Shown: in pieces, positions 53,776 to 63,618 of the stretch
Layout: every line of letters starts with the position of its first letter
Position numbering within the stretch: the first letter of the stretch is position 1
Assembly (NCBI GenBank): GCA_035295125.1
Contig: DATGJP010000072.1
Span: forward strand, 62,001 to 126,000
Source of the DNA: JAICMB01 sp035295125
GTDB taxonomy: Bacteria > Acidobacteriota > Terriglobia > Bryobacterales > Bryobacteraceae
DNA: 64,000 nucleotides
Direction of reading: 5' to 3'
Made by a program: the position numbers and the translations under genes
The notes under the pieces: generated by a model
Told to the model about the DNA's origin: nothing
The model's database searches: none
What the model saw: the letters and a program-made list of their open reading frames with translations, nothing else

Positions 53776-55014
53776 ATGGCCGACGTTGGATCTGGTTTTT
53801 GCGATTTGTCAACGGGAGAGCCTGTTCTACCGACAGGAGGATTCCTGCCGATACACGGGAACCGTCCATTTCCGCCCCTGCCTCACGATCGACCGGTCCG
53901 CAGCGACGGTGCATATGTCAGCCGATACTGCACTGAGGGCGCTTCCTCACGTATGCCCTTTGCGCTTCCTCGCGGTGAGTGGAAGACGCGTTGGACGGCG
54001 CCACTCGACCCATCCATGCAACCCGAGCAGGTTCTGCCCATAGGCGGCCGGCATTTAGTACCCGGCCTGCGAGAATGGAGGCTTTTCGATCATAATGGCA
54101 AGCTGCTGCAGGGGGGCGGGCTTGGGGCGGGTGCGGTGACCATTGACGCAAAAGCGGGCCTTTTCTATGCGGCGCATCCCGCTGGTCTACTCATGGCGCG
54201 AAAACTGGGAGATGGATCGCTGGCCTACCAACTCTTCGCCTATGGTGGATACGCCTTCAGGCGCTCTCTGTTGGCAGTTCGTGCCGGAACGTTGAACGTG
54301 CTGTCGGAAGAGTTCTTGAGCTACCCGCACTCGGCGTATCAGCCCAATCTTACGGTGTTGGAAAGCATCAATCTCGGACATCCGGCCGTATCGAATGAAC
54401 AGGGTATACTGACGTCGGCTCAGATGAAAGGACGTTTGGTAAGGCATTCGCCCAGTACGCCCGCTGTGCTTCACCAGGGACGATTCATTGCCGCTATTGA
54501 GGACGGAATTTACTTCTTCGATGACGACCTTCGGATTCTGCGAGCCATCGGTGGCAAATTTGTTCCGTTCACCATCAGTTGTGATGAGAGCGGCCATCTG
54601 AGGTTGGTAGTAAAGGTAGATGACCAAACGAAGTTTTGGCTGCTCAATCCGGATGGCGAGCTTCTGGGCGAAGCTGTGCTGCGCGATAACCCGACTCGAT
54701 ATGTTTGTCCGCCGGTGGCCGGCTATGATCACCGAACTTTCTTGGTCACAAACGGGGCCGTGCTCGCACTAGCTGCGGATGGTCAGGAACTCTGGCGCTC
54801 TGCGACGCCAGGTCGGGCCATGGGAGCTACGGTATCTGCCGACGGGCATGTACTCGTTTCCGCGGGATCGCAGGTAATCGCCTACGGAGAGAATGACCGG
54901 GGGCGCGTGCTCTATAGCTCCAATAAAGGAAGTCTGGCCACCGCGGCAGTACTGACCGTTAATGAAGAATTGATGGTGGCAACCAACGAACAATTGATCT
55001 GCCTGTCAACATGA
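53776..55014 (+). CDS. PQQ-like beta-propeller protein, possible immunity or partner protein
   Basis: A 412-residue protein without a signal peptide. AGGAGG (53764-53769) lies six bases before ATG 53776, close behind the large peptidase gene, so the two are likely cotranscribed. From about residue 90 it contains PQQ-like/BamB-like propeller repeats (for example W-R-L-F-D-H-N-G-K-L, L-L-N-P-D-G-E-L-L-G, L-A-A-D-G-Q-E-L-W-R). There is no catalytic motif. Its position directly downstream makes it an immunity or accessory candidate; a structural binding role is equally possible. Confidence 0.7.
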   Translation: MADVGSGFCDLSTGEPVLPTGGFLPIHGNRPFPPLPHDRPVRSDGAYVSRYCTEGASSRMPFALPRGEWKTRWTAPLDPSMQPEQVLPIGGRHLVPGLREWRLFDHNGKLLQGGGLGAGAVTIDAKAGLFYAAHPAGLLMARKLGDGSLAYQLFAYGGYAFRRSLLAVRAGTLNVLSEEFLSYPHSAYQPNLTVLESINLGHPAVSNEQGILTSAQMKGRLVRHSPSTPAVLHQGRFIAAIEDGIYFFDDDLRILRAIGGKFVPFTISCDESGHLRLVVKVDDQTKFWLLNPDGELLGEAVLRDNPTRYVCPPVAGYDHRTFLVTNGAVLALAADGQELWRSATPGRAMGATVSADGHVLVSAGSQVIAYGENDRGRVLYSSNKGSLATAAVLTVNEELMVATNEQLICLST

Positions 55015-55449
55015 TGTTGCCGATTGTGGTCGAGTCGTACTGGCCTAGGGATAAAGCTCTTAACGTGCAAAGTACGCATTGATGTCGAGAATCAGGTCCG
55101 TCGGGTTAGTCACGAATACGGTGATCGCACCATTGGTCACGGCTGGAACGATCGCAGCGTTCGCCACCACCTTGGCTCCCGGAGAGTTCAGTGTGGACAC
55201 AAACCCGCCACCTGCTCGAAATTTGTTCATAACCGGAGTTGATTGGACTAAGCCCTTTTACCTATGAAGGGCATAGTGAGCCCGCGCCGCGACGAGAGTT
55301 TCAGCGATTTGCGGTGACGGTGGTCTTAGTGGAACTGGGAAACTTGACCTACGAAGCCGTCGTACAGCCGACCATTTCCGATATTCTCCGCGTCAACGCT
55401 CCACCGTGATGATCAATTGGTCTACGCGTCGAGAGACGATCGCCGTTTC
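55015..55449. other. Intergenic region without a recognised gene
   Basis: 435 bases between the propeller gene and the NTF2-like gene. The stretch is read by short frames only, and no regulatory element was seen. Confidence 0.45.
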
Positions 55450-55995
55450 CTATGGCAAGTATTTTGAGGGAATCGGATTGCCAGGCCGCTCGCTATCCCA
55501 ATAAATGGAGACAACCCAATACCGGTCGCCGTCCTTTAACAACTGAAAGCTGTTAATCCCGCGCGTGAACGGCGCGGGATCATCGGCGCTGTGCCGCGAT
55601 TCGTAAGTCGTGAAAACATGGACGATGTTGCCAAAACTCTCGATCCTCTGGGCGATTCCCCGCTCGAAAAAGCCATTTGTCCGGAAGTTGCCGGACGCGC
55701 GCTCGACGTATTGGTCGACCGTCATGGGCCGGAGATCGGCGTGGCCCTCCGGCAACGCTACCGTGGGCGACAGGCGCCCATCCGGCACGAACAACGACCG
55801 AAATCGATTCCAATCGCGCTCTTTCCCCTTGGGACCAGAGATGACATCGTAAGTAGCAGCGATGATCGCTTCAACGGATTTTACATCCTCGTGGTTAGCC
55901 TTAGGCCAGTCGGGATGCCCCGCGATGGATGTCGGCGGCGCCTGTGCGAGCACCCGGCTAGAGATCATAACTAGGAGAAATGGAGCGATCCGCAT
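55450..55995 (-). CDS. Secreted NTF2-like/SnoaL-fold protein
   Basis: A 181-residue exported protein. The signal peptide (M-R-I-A-P-F-L-L-V-M-I) ends near residue 18. The remainder is an alpha+beta cone of the NTF2/DUF4440 kind: a helix V-E-A-I-I-A-A-T-Y-D, W-N-R-F-R-S-L-F-V-P-D-G-R, and late strands I-V-H-V-F-T-T-Y-E-S and Y-W-V-V-S-I-Y-W-D. No catalytic residues can be assigned. It stands alone, with gene-free sequence on both sides. Confidence 0.82.
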   Translation of the reverse strand: MRIAPFLLVMISSRVLAQAPPTSIAGHPDWPKANHEDVKSVEAIIAATYDVISGPKGKERDWNRFRSLFVPDGRLSPTVALPEGHADLRPMTVDQYVERASGNFRTNGFFERGIAQRIESFGNIVHVFTTYESRHSADDPAPFTRGINSFQLLKDGDRYWVVSIYWDSERPGNPIPSKYLP

Positions 55996-56398
55996 ACCGT
56001 ATAGTATGCCGTGTTCACGTGGCGGACGAAGACCTGCATTCGGTCATCCGAAAACTGTGCCGACTGCATAGGATTATCGGCGATTCGGGGAAAGTTCTCT
56101 CTGGCGCGCCCGAGTTTATCCTGCAGCTACCATGAGTCACCAGCAACTCCTCCTGGCGATTGATAGCGGCCTGGAATTGGCCGCACCGATGCCATGCTGC
56201 AGTTCCTGACGCGGCAATTCAAGAACGACTACCGCCGTCACCTCTCCGCATCGCCGCGCAGCGTGCCCGTAACGCTGTCGCAGCAACAGCCATGCCAGGC
56301 CCCACCGTTGTTCGACGTTATGTGGGCCGGGGTGTGAAGTGCACGAAACCCTGATTCAGCTTCACGTTCTAATCCCTCGACACAGCTCGCGAAAGGAA
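55996..56398. other. Intergenic region without a recognised gene
   Basis: 403 bases without a confident gene. A few short plus-strand pieces near 56150-56340 have protein-like composition but no start, and may be remnants. Confidence 0.4.
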
Positions 56399-57358
56399 TC
56401 ACGAGTGCCGGAAGTAGCCCGATACCGAGGCCGCGAGTGTGAACATCACCAACGCTATGCCCCAGAGCACAAGGACCCCTAACGCCGCACCGGTTTTGAG
56501 GACCGCTTCGGCCGGGTTTGCAGGGTTGTAATAAGCGCGCACAGGAGATCCAACTGGGTATTTCGCCGCAGAGGCTTCTGCAAAGGCTTTGCTACCCGAC
56601 GTTCTTTCGCGCCGGATCTGCTTGCTCTCGTAGCGCCGGCCGCGAACTTCATAGGCGTAAATCACGGCAGCCTGGTATAGCTTGACGTGCGCCGCGCTAA
56701 CCGCGACGCCGCCAACGTAGTCCCCGGCATCCTCGATTCCGGATGACACGACCGTCCCGGCAGCGCTGGGCCAGCGATGCTCCTTCCTCCCCTGTAGCAG
56801 CCACATCAGTCCGAACAGAGTCAGGTAGACGCCGAGTCCAGTGGCGATAATCAGCACGTTTTCGTTTTCGGCGTTTGGAAACCAGCGCAGCACCAACCGA
56901 TGCAGCGGAGCCAGTCCGTACGCCACCAAAAGGACCACCGAGACCACAAAAATCGACAGACATCCCAGCCGCTCAAAGGTCAGGGAAAGCGGCTCACGTT
57001 CAAGTATGGCCTCTTTCGGATTGGCCGGATCGTAGTAAGTATGAGCCGAAGCACCCACTGGATACAGGTTTAAGAATCGCCCCAGATCCAATTCACCGAT
57101 CGGTATGCCCGGTGCCTTCAGCCGATGCCCACGATGCACCTCGCCGTCGACAGTGTACTCGTACACGATATTGGGAACGATTTCGGGACCCGACTCGCCA
57201 GGGCGAATGCGTCTTGGCTCGGAGGTGACAATCTTTGCCTCGGTCTCGATCCACCGCCTGGTTCTGAGTGTCGCGACAAGACGGGTCACGATCACCGCAA
57301 GAAGAATAAGGCATAGCCCGCCTGCGAACAATCGGATCAAGTTTCCGAGTTCGGACAT
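56399..57358 (-). CDS. DUF3592 membrane protein
   Basis: A 319-residue inner-membrane protein with two DUF3592 units. Hydrophobic helices lie near residues 9-27, 131-151, 168-185 and the C-terminus. Each soluble unit contains V-P-N-I-V-Y-E-Y-T-V-D-G or A-V-I-Y-A-Y-E-V-R-G-R followed by Y-P-V-G and A/V-Y-Y-D/N-P-A-N-P. ATG 57358 is used; the frame opens 24 codons earlier without a ribosome binding site. Function unknown; the doubled unit is typical of this family. It is divergent from the kinase gene. Confidence 0.82.
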   Translation of the reverse strand: MSELGNLIRLFAGGLCLILLAVIVTRLVATLRTRRWIETEAKIVTSEPRRIRPGESGPEIVPNIVYEYTVDGEVHRGHRLKAPGIPIGELDLGRFLNLYPVGASAHTYYDPANPKEAILEREPLSLTFERLGCLSIFVVSVVLLVAYGLAPLHRLVLRWFPNAENENVLIIATGLGVYLTLFGLMWLLQGRKEHRWPSAAGTVVSSGIEDAGDYVGGVAVSAAHVKLYQAAVIYAYEVRGRRYESKQIRRERTSGSKAFAEASAAKYPVGSPVRAYYNPANPAEAVLKTGAALGVLVLWGIALVMFTLAASVSGYFRHS

Positions 57359-57562
57359 CCCAGTATTCTCCCACCCATCCCGAGGTGTGGTCCGCTCAAA
57401 GGTCAAACGGAATCCGCCAAACGTCGACAAACGTCAGCTTGGATACCGTGAGCGGCTCTTCAGGAACAATCGTCCATGCTTCCGCATTAACATAGGGGCC
57501 GGCTTTCTCCGAGTACCGCGTCACTCGGCCGGAAATGATACGATTTCTGAAATTACCCTCAA

Positions 57563-60184
57563 ATGAGTCCTCAGGAATCGATCGCGCACTATCGGATTGT
57601 CTCCAAGCTCGGTGAGGGCGGGATGGGCGCCGTTTATCGCGCTACCGATACGAAGTTGAATCGCGACGTCGCGATCAAGGTCCTGCCGGAGGCGCTCGCC
57701 GGGGATGAGCAATACATGGCCCGCTTCCAGCGCGAAGCTCAAACGCTGGCGTCGCTCAACCATCCCAACATCGCGGGCATCTACGGTATCGAACAGGGCG
57801 CCATCGTGATGGAGCTTGTGGAAGGAGAGGCGCCTCGCGGTCCCCTGCCGGTCGAGATCGTTATCACGTATGCGCGGCAGATCGCAGCGGCCCTCGAAGC
57901 CGCGCACGAGAAAGGCGTCATCCACCGCGATCTTAAACCCGCCAACATCAAGGTGACTCCGGACGGCGCCGTCAAACTCCTCGATTTCGGGCTCGCGAAA
58001 ACGCCCGAACTGCCGGCTTCCAATCCCACAACATGCCCCACACTGTCCCCCACTCTTTCGCTGGCAATGACGCAAACCGGCGTGATTCTGGGGACAGCGG
58101 CGTACATGGCCCCCGAACAGGCGCGCGGCTACGCCGTCGATAAGCGCGCCGATATATGGGCTTTCGGCGTCGTAATCTTCGAAATGCTCACCGGGACCAC
58201 GCTGTTCCAGGGTGACACCGTCTCCGACACACTCGCTGCCGTGCTGCGCGCTGATATCGATCTGGAGAGGTTGCCGGCGGATACTCCGCAAGCAGTGCGG
58301 CGGCTCTTGCGGCGGTGCCTGGAGCGGGATCGGAAACACCGTCTGCCGGATATTGCGATGGTTCGGTTGGAACTCGATGAACCGCCCGAGAAGGCAGCTC
58401 CTCCGGCGTTGCCCCAACGCGCAACTCCCCGAAGTGCGAGGCTGGCGTGGGTTGTCGCCGGCTCATTTTTGGCCGCGCTCGTTGCCTTGGGTGCAGTGAA
58501 CTGGCTTCGTCCCAAGCCGCCCGATCCCGTCGCCGTCCGTTTCGCCCTTCCCTGGCCCGAAGGCACCCAGGAAGTCAGAAGCGCGGCGACTGAGGCGACG
58601 GCGTCCCCGGATGGACACAATCTCTGCATGATCGCAAAGGGGTCCGACGGCGCGAGGGCTCTGTGGGTGCGTCCGCTCGATGAGCCTTTGGCGCACCGAT
58701 TGGATAAGACAGAAGAAGCAAGCGATCCATTCTGGTCTCCCGACGGGCAATTCATCGCTTATTTCGCCGGGGACAAGCTCAGGAAGATTCCGGTTGGTGG
58801 CGGATTGCCGCAGACCATCTGCGACGCGCCCCATTCGTCCACGGCGCTGGAGACAGAGGGCAGTGGAGCCTGGAGTGTTTCCGGCACGATCGCGTTTTCC
58901 ACCGGCGCCGATTCGCCCATCATGCGAGTACCGGCGACGGGCGGTCCGGCCACTCCGATCACAAAGCTGGACACCGCGGCCGGCGAGACCCGGCACTCCT
59001 TTCCGCAGTTCCTGCCCGATGGCGACCACCTGCTCTACTTCGCCGCAAATGTAGAACAGGCCAAAGGCGCGGTTTATGTGCAGGACCTCGGTTCGCCTCA
59101 TCGACAGTTCGTAATGCGCAGCAGTTTGCGTGCGGCGTGGGCCCCTCCGGGATATCTACTATTCCCCAAGGTTAAAACTCTGTATGCCCAACGCATCGAC
59201 CCAAAGAGCTTCCAACTTACAGGAGACCCGGTATCCATCGCGGAAAATCTCCTTGCGCATGACCCCACCGGAACGGCCGGGTTCGATATCTCAGGCGGAA
59301 TTCTCATTTACCGCACGTTTGATCCCGCGGCGCTTGCACAACTTGCCTGGTATGGCCGGGACGGCAAGCGACAGGAGGCCGTCGGCAAACCCACGGCTTA
59401 CACGTCGGTAAGAATGGGGCTGGACGATCGGATCGCTGTGGTGAGCATCGGCCTGCAGGGTTCTGCCGATACCTGGACCATCGACCTGGCCACCGGCGGT
59501 CTGCGGCGCGCCACCAGCAATAGGAGCACTTCCTTCGTGCTCGGACCGTTGTCGCCCGATTCCCGGCGCCTTGCAGTCAACCTGATCGACTCACAGGGGA
59601 TCCTGGAGGCCAGCGCGACGGGAGGCAGCACGCGGGTCCTCGGTCCCGCGCCGCTCTATGCAGACGATTGGTCGCCGGATGGCCGATTTCTTTTTTGCCG
59701 CGATGTCAACGGCGACCATTGGACTTTGCTGAGGACGGACGGCAGCGGGCAACTGCAGCCGGTTGGGAACGGCGCCCGCGGGATGCAGATTCGTTTTGCC
59801 CCGGATGGAAGAAGCGTGGCGTATGTCTCGAGCGTATCGGGACGAGGTGAAGTGGTGGTGGCGTCGTTCCCATCTTTTGCGGAGAAGCACCAGGTTTCGA
59901 TCGACGGCGGCGTTCATCCCGCATGGCGCAAGGACGGCAAGGAACTGCTTTTTCAGTCGCTCGACGGAATGGTCATGAGCGCCGAGATGCGAGTTAGCGG
60001 CGGAGCGATCGAATCCGGGATTCCCAAGCCTTTGTTCCCGGAACGTTACAAACACGGCGCCGGCTCTGGCTCTTTCGGATATTGGGCTGCGCCAGACGGG
60101 AAGCGATTTCTCACGCTGGAGCGCGACACCCGACGCGGTGGAACGATTGTCGTGCTCAACTGGGCTGCGGCTTTGAAGCGATAG
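57563..60184 (+). CDS. Ser/Thr protein kinase with TolB-like propeller
   Basis: An 873-residue membrane kinase. Kinase core: G-E-G-G-M-G-A-V-Y (17-25), Lys39 in V-A-I-K, H-R-D-L-K-P-A-N (121-128), D-F-G-L-A-K (141-146). The segment between the hinge and the catalytic loop is shorter than in the other two kinases here. One transmembrane helix (A-W-V-V-A-G-S-F-L-A-A-L, about residue 295-318) leads into PD40-like repeats (W-S-P-D-G-Q-F-I-A-Y-F). The activation loop is rich in Thr and Pro, a possible site of autophosphorylation. No sigma gene is adjacent. Confidence 0.93.
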   Translation: MSPQESIAHYRIVSKLGEGGMGAVYRATDTKLNRDVAIKVLPEALAGDEQYMARFQREAQTLASLNHPNIAGIYGIEQGAIVMELVEGEAPRGPLPVEIVITYARQIAAALEAAHEKGVIHRDLKPANIKVTPDGAVKLLDFGLAKTPELPASNPTTCPTLSPTLSLAMTQTGVILGTAAYMAPEQARGYAVDKRADIWAFGVVIFEMLTGTTLFQGDTVSDTLAAVLRADIDLERLPADTPQAVRRLLRRCLERDRKHRLPDIAMVRLELDEPPEKAAPPALPQRATPRSARLAWVVAGSFLAALVALGAVNWLRPKPPDPVAVRFALPWPEGTQEVRSAATEATASPDGHNLCMIAKGSDGARALWVRPLDEPLAHRLDKTEEASDPFWSPDGQFIAYFAGDKLRKIPVGGGLPQTICDAPHSSTALETEGSGAWSVSGTIAFSTGADSPIMRVPATGGPATPITKLDTAAGETRHSFPQFLPDGDHLLYFAANVEQAKGAVYVQDLGSPHRQFVMRSSLRAAWAPPGYLLFPKVKTLYAQRIDPKSFQLTGDPVSIAENLLAHDPTGTAGFDISGGILIYRTFDPAALAQLAWYGRDGKRQEAVGKPTAYTSVRMGLDDRIAVVSIGLQGSADTWTIDLATGGLRRATSNRSTSFVLGPLSPDSRRLAVNLIDSQGILEASATGGSTRVLGPAPLYADDWSPDGRFLFCRDVNGDHWTLLRTDGSGQLQPVGNGARGMQIRFAPDGRSVAYVSSVSGRGEVVVASFPSFAEKHQVSIDGGVHPAWRKDGKELLFQSLDGMVMSAEMRVSGGAIESGIPKPLFPERYKHGAGSGSFGYWAAPDGKRFLTLERDTRRGGTIVVLNWAAALKR

Positions 60185-60409
60185 GTTGCGGTCTCGACAA
60201 CACAGTGCCGCATCCCTCCAAGCGTAATTTTCGGGACGATTTTTGCACGCGCTCTCACCTCTCAGACGGGCATGTGACCGTCAGCCAGATGTTATTTCTC
60301 GATGATGATCGTGAGCCAAAACCGAAACAAACCCGCGAAGCCCAGCGCAATTTGCACCCAGAACGTACGTCGTTTGACTACGCCTCAGGAAGCTCTCAAG
60401 CTGGGGGCA

Positions 60410-60837
60410 GCTTCCACCACTGGAGCCACCCCGCCACGACGCTGCAAAGCTTTGCGGTTGCGGCGTTCCGCTATCCACGCTGAGGTGCAATCCCTGTGGA
60501 AGGTTCATCAGGGCTCCTAACGACGGCTCCCCGTCCCCGAAAAACCCCGCTCGGCAATCGTTGAACCGCCATCTTCGGGAGTCCCGTTTCCCGCGACAGT
60601 AGAGATGATGCCGTTTATCGCAACATAACGGACGCGCTGATTCTGAGTGTCCGCTATGTAAATCCCGCCTCGAGCGCCCAACGCAACCTCCGACGGCCCC
60701 CACAAGGATGCGCTGTCGTCGATTCGTCGAAGCTTGGGCTCGGCGAGGAAGTTCAGGCCTGGAAATGACGTCTGGTCCGTCACAGGATCACAAAAAACGT
60801 TGCAAGAGTTGCATAGCCGGCGAACGGTGCCCGCCAT
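60410..60837 (-). pseudogene. NHL-repeat protein remnant with frameshift
   Basis: A minus-strand frame from 60837 reads P-S-E-V-A-L-G-A-R-G-G-I-Y-I-A-D-T and V-S-T-V-A-G-N-G-T in the NHL pattern. At the G/T-rich stretch near 60535 the natural continuation F-F-G-D-G-E-P-S-L-G-A-L-M-N-L-P-Q-G-L shifts to another frame. Both ends are missing. It is an old fragment of a secreted NHL propeller. Confidence 0.65.
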
Positions 60838-60909
60838 TCAATAAGCGAGCAGACGCGTCACAAGTCGGTTTCGGCTCCTTCCTCTGTTTTCGGATGGGCC
60901 TTCGTTTAC

Positions 60910-61602
60910 ATGATGGATAAGGAGTCGAGCGTCGGCATCGTCCCGCCGAACTGGGGGAGGTTATACTGGCGGATACAATCCATGCCCGGCCTTGAACCTT
61001 ATGCTGAAGCTCTCGGTATCCGCACCAGGAATATCTATTCCGGTATCCGTGCCTTGCTGTCGTTGCCTGCGTCTGGAGATGTGGGCGCAGTTAGCAACTT
61101 AAATCAGGCGTCCGTGCACTACTTCAATTTCTACCTGGGGATTGATGACCTCATCGAAGGCGGAGTTTCGTATTCGAAGAAGTATTCTGCGGGGTTCCAG
61201 CAAGGCTCTTGGCGTCAGTTTCTAAATCCTGGGCAGCCTAGCGCCGCCTCATCGGTTCACTTCGGTCAAAAAGTCCAGCTTGAGCTGACCACCAATGCCC
61301 AAAAGCAAGTCTCCCTCACCTTAGGAGGACAGATAGTGGGCAGCTATAGCGGGATAGGCGCAGGTCACGTAAAAATGGTGATCGCAGTGGCCGATGCTGT
61401 ACCGCATGGTCATGCGGCACAGGTCTGGTTTTCGTTAGTAGCCTTCAGTCAAGTGAAGTTGCGGGCTGCGGGTGCGACGGATTGGCACGATGCTGGCGCT
61501 GCCGATTTTCAAGCAGCCGACCACCTGTTTCCTCACGGCCGACCAGGGGTGATGCGCCAGGGCGGAGGTTTGCTCTCCGCTAGTATCGCGCAGCCGGGAT
61601 AA
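60910..61602 (+). CDS. Hypothetical protein, possibly lectin-like
   Basis: A 230-residue protein with no signal peptide. The central part (about residues 70-185) is predicted beta-rich, with Y-F-N-F-Y-L-G-I-D-D, F-Q-Q-G-S-W-R-Q-F and L-E-L-T-T-N, and might adopt a jelly-roll, but no family is assigned. ATG 60910 and 60913 are adjacent candidates; neither has a clear ribosome binding site. The codon pattern supports coding. Its relation to the next gene is unclear. Confidence 0.6.
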   Translation: MMDKESSVGIVPPNWGRLYWRIQSMPGLEPYAEALGIRTRNIYSGIRALLSLPASGDVGAVSNLNQASVHYFNFYLGIDDLIEGGVSYSKKYSAGFQQGSWRQFLNPGQPSAASSVHFGQKVQLELTTNAQKQVSLTLGGQIVGSYSGIGAGHVKMVIAVADAVPHGHAAQVWFSLVAFSQVKLRAAGATDWHDAGAADFQAADHLFPHGRPGVMRQGGGLLSASIAQPG

Positions 61603-61639
61603 GAAAGCCCGCACCACCGGATGGCGGGCGGAGGGAGCA

Positions 61640-62284
61640 TTGCGCAAGAACGTCAAAGCCCCAGAGCGCGAGAGTAAGAAGGAGCAGCTCGCGAGTGCTC
61701 CGCCGTCGGCAAGCGATGTTTCCGCGCCGGCGCTCCTCAGCTTTATCAAGCAGGTCAGTGCCGAGCAAGATTGGGATGCAACGCGACTCGCCGCTCTCCT
61801 GAACATCGAACCCGCTGATGCACCGCAGATCGCCGCCACGCTGGAGATGCTTGGCTATGCCGAAGAGGTGCCGGACAAAAAAGGCCTGTGGCGGAACACG
61901 CAGGCAGGTAAAACCGTTTCCGGGGCGAAGCCGCCACGGTTGAATCGCGACAGCGTGCTGAAGGCACTTGAAGAACTCCGCGATCGAGTGGAGCAAATGA
62001 ATGCTGCCCCTGCTTCGCCCTTCCGTGTCATCGAACTGATCGCGTTTGGAGACTTCCTCGACGAACACGCCAAAGTGCAAGCTGCTAACGTAGGTGTCGG
62101 CCTGGCACCGAAAGACCTCGCAAAGAACGTATCCGACAGCGCCGTTGAGCGTAAACGAGAAGAGCACGTGCTCTCGGATCTCCGCGGCAAATCGACTCTG
62201 TTACATCTGAATCTGATCGAGGACTGGATGCGGAAACGGTCGCATCGTTATGTCCTCGGGCGCAATGATGGCCCGGTCTCCTAG
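61640..62284 (+). CDS. Hypothetical protein with winged-helix-like and degenerate nucleotidyltransferase-like parts
   Basis: A 214-residue protein starting at TTG 61640, with GGAGGG (61630-61635) as ribosome binding site. The N-terminus is charged. The middle (about 28-85) resembles a winged helix (L-A-A-L-L-N-I-E-P, then L-E-M-L-G-Y-A-E-E). The following part includes F-R-V-I-E-L-I-A-F-G-D-F-L and N-V-G-V-G-L-A-P-K, a pattern seen in nucleotidyltransferase-like folds, but the catalytic Asp pair is not evident. If that reading is right it is an inactive relative. It ends four bases before the convergent Ohr stop. Confidence 0.5.
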   Translation: MRKNVKAPERESKKEQLASAPPSASDVSAPALLSFIKQVSAEQDWDATRLAALLNIEPADAPQIAATLEMLGYAEEVPDKKGLWRNTQAGKTVSGAKPPRLNRDSVLKALEELRDRVEQMNAAPASPFRVIELIAFGDFLDEHAKVQAANVGVGLAPKDLAKNVSDSAVERKREEHVLSDLRGKSTLLHLNLIEDWMRKRSHRYVLGRNDGPVS

Positions 62285-62288
62285 CGCT

Positions 62289-62732
62289 TCAGGCCCCTTC
62301 GACCTCCAATGAGAAATCGATATTTCCACGCGTGGCATGGCTATAGGGACAAACCTTTTCGTGGGTCTCCTCAACCAGGGCGACAGCTTCGTCTTTCGGC
62401 AAGTTCGGAATATTGACCTGCATCTTGACAGCGATGCCAAAGCCGCCGCCTTCCCGCGGGCCTACCGACGTGTGACAAGTGACTACGGTTCCCTTTACAT
62501 CTTTCTTATGTTGCCGGGCAACGAATTCAATCGCGCCACCGAAACAGGCGGCGTAGCCCGCCGCGAACAGGTGTTCAGGCGTTGTCGTGTCGGGCAATCC
62601 AGGTCCCCCCATTTCCTTGCGGACTGAGAGGTTCACACTTACCGAGTGATCCGTGGTTTCCGAATGTCCATTTCGTCCACCGGTGTTGATAGCTGTTGCA
62701 GTGACAAGTGGTTTGATTGTGTATGCCGGCAT
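62289..62732 (-). CDS. ohr: Organic hydroperoxide resistance protein Ohr
   Basis: A 147-residue Ohr of the OsmC family, which reduces organic and fatty-acid hydroperoxides with lipoylated protein as electron donor. The peroxidatic Cys63 lies in Y-A-A-C-F-G-G-A, Cys128 in K-V-C-P-Y-S-H-A-T-R-G-N. The active-site partners Arg20 (G-G-R-N-G) and Glu53 (T-P-E-H-L-F) are present. AGGAGG lies just upstream of ATG on the minus strand. No OhrR-type regulator gene is adjacent. Confidence 0.95.
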   Translation of the reverse strand: MPAYTIKPLVTATAINTGGRNGHSETTDHSVSVNLSVRKEMGGPGLPDTTTPEHLFAAGYAACFGGAIEFVARQHKKDVKGTVVTCHTSVGPREGGGFGIAVKMQVNIPNLPKDEAVALVEETHEKVCPYSHATRGNIDFSLEVEGA

Positions 62733-62920
62733 TGGTTCCTCCTGGCTATTGTAATCGGGCGGCTGTACGAGATACTAGAATCCCCTGATTTGCTTGCCAA
62801 TCCGTCGAACAAGCGCGTTGGCGTGAACACGTCTACTCTTTGCCTTGGTCCCGAGGTCCTCGATTCGACACGTTCGGGGCGAGCGCTGCAGTGGCATGGC
62901 TCCGCGTTAGGATAAGACGC

Positions 62921-63529
62921 ATGAGAGTTCCTTTGTCCGCGTCGATCGTGCTTGGCTCAGTGATCTTGCTTACTGCAAATGGAGGGCAGAGTGGTCAATC
63001 CTCGGGCGGTGCCACTCCTCAGTCCGTCTTGACCTTGGCGATTCCGGGCTTTCCGGACGGCGGGCAGATCCCTGTCAAATTCAGCCAGGCCGCTCCAGGC
63101 GTCGCACCCGGGGAGGGCACATCACCGGCAATGCAATGGGCTAACGTTCCGGTCGGCACCCAGAGTTTCATGCTCCACATGCATGATATGGACGTCGTGC
63201 GCAACAAGACTCTCGACGATCAGGTGCATTGGGTTTTTTGGAACATTCCGGCGTCCACAACCCGCTTGCCCGAGGGTGTCCCGAAGGGGTCGCAGTTGCC
63301 TGACGGAAGCTACCAGATCAGTGCGACTGGCCCAATGTACCGTGGTCCAGGCGCACCGGCGAGTGGTCCGTTGCACCACTACGTTTTTGAGCTGTACGCG
63401 CTGGATACGAAGCTGGATGTAAAACCATCGGCCGATGCCTTTGAGACACGCGCTAAAGTCCTCAAGGCAATGCAGGGGCATATTCTGGGGAAGGCGGTCT
63501 ATGGAGGATTATTCAAGCGGCCGCAGTAA
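62921..63529 (+). CDS. YbhB/YbcL-type PEBP-family protein, exported
   Basis: A 202-residue protein of the phosphatidylethanolamine-binding (Raf kinase inhibitor-like) family. A signal peptide (residues about 1-20) precedes the PEBP fold: S-P-A-M-Q-W-A-N-V-P-V-G-T, M-H-D-M-D, H-W-V-F-W-N-I-P and G-P-x-x-H-H-Y-V-F-E-L-Y-A-L-D (the ligand pocket). ATG 62921 is preferred because the longer frame adds 27 residues without a signal sequence. Ligand and role are unknown. Confidence 0.88.
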   Translation: MRVPLSASIVLGSVILLTANGGQSGQSSGGATPQSVLTLAIPGFPDGGQIPVKFSQAAPGVAPGEGTSPAMQWANVPVGTQSFMLHMHDMDVVRNKTLDDQVHWVFWNIPASTTRLPEGVPKGSQLPDGSYQISATGPMYRGPGAPASGPLHHYVFELYALDTKLDVKPSADAFETRAKVLKAMQGHILGKAVYGGLFKRPQ

Positions 63530-63618
63530 CTGATTGCAGGCATTCTTCAAACGCTGGCCTTGGCTCAATCGGCGATGGCATAGCCGCAACCGCACGGCAC
63601 TCAATCGAAGTTTCGGCT

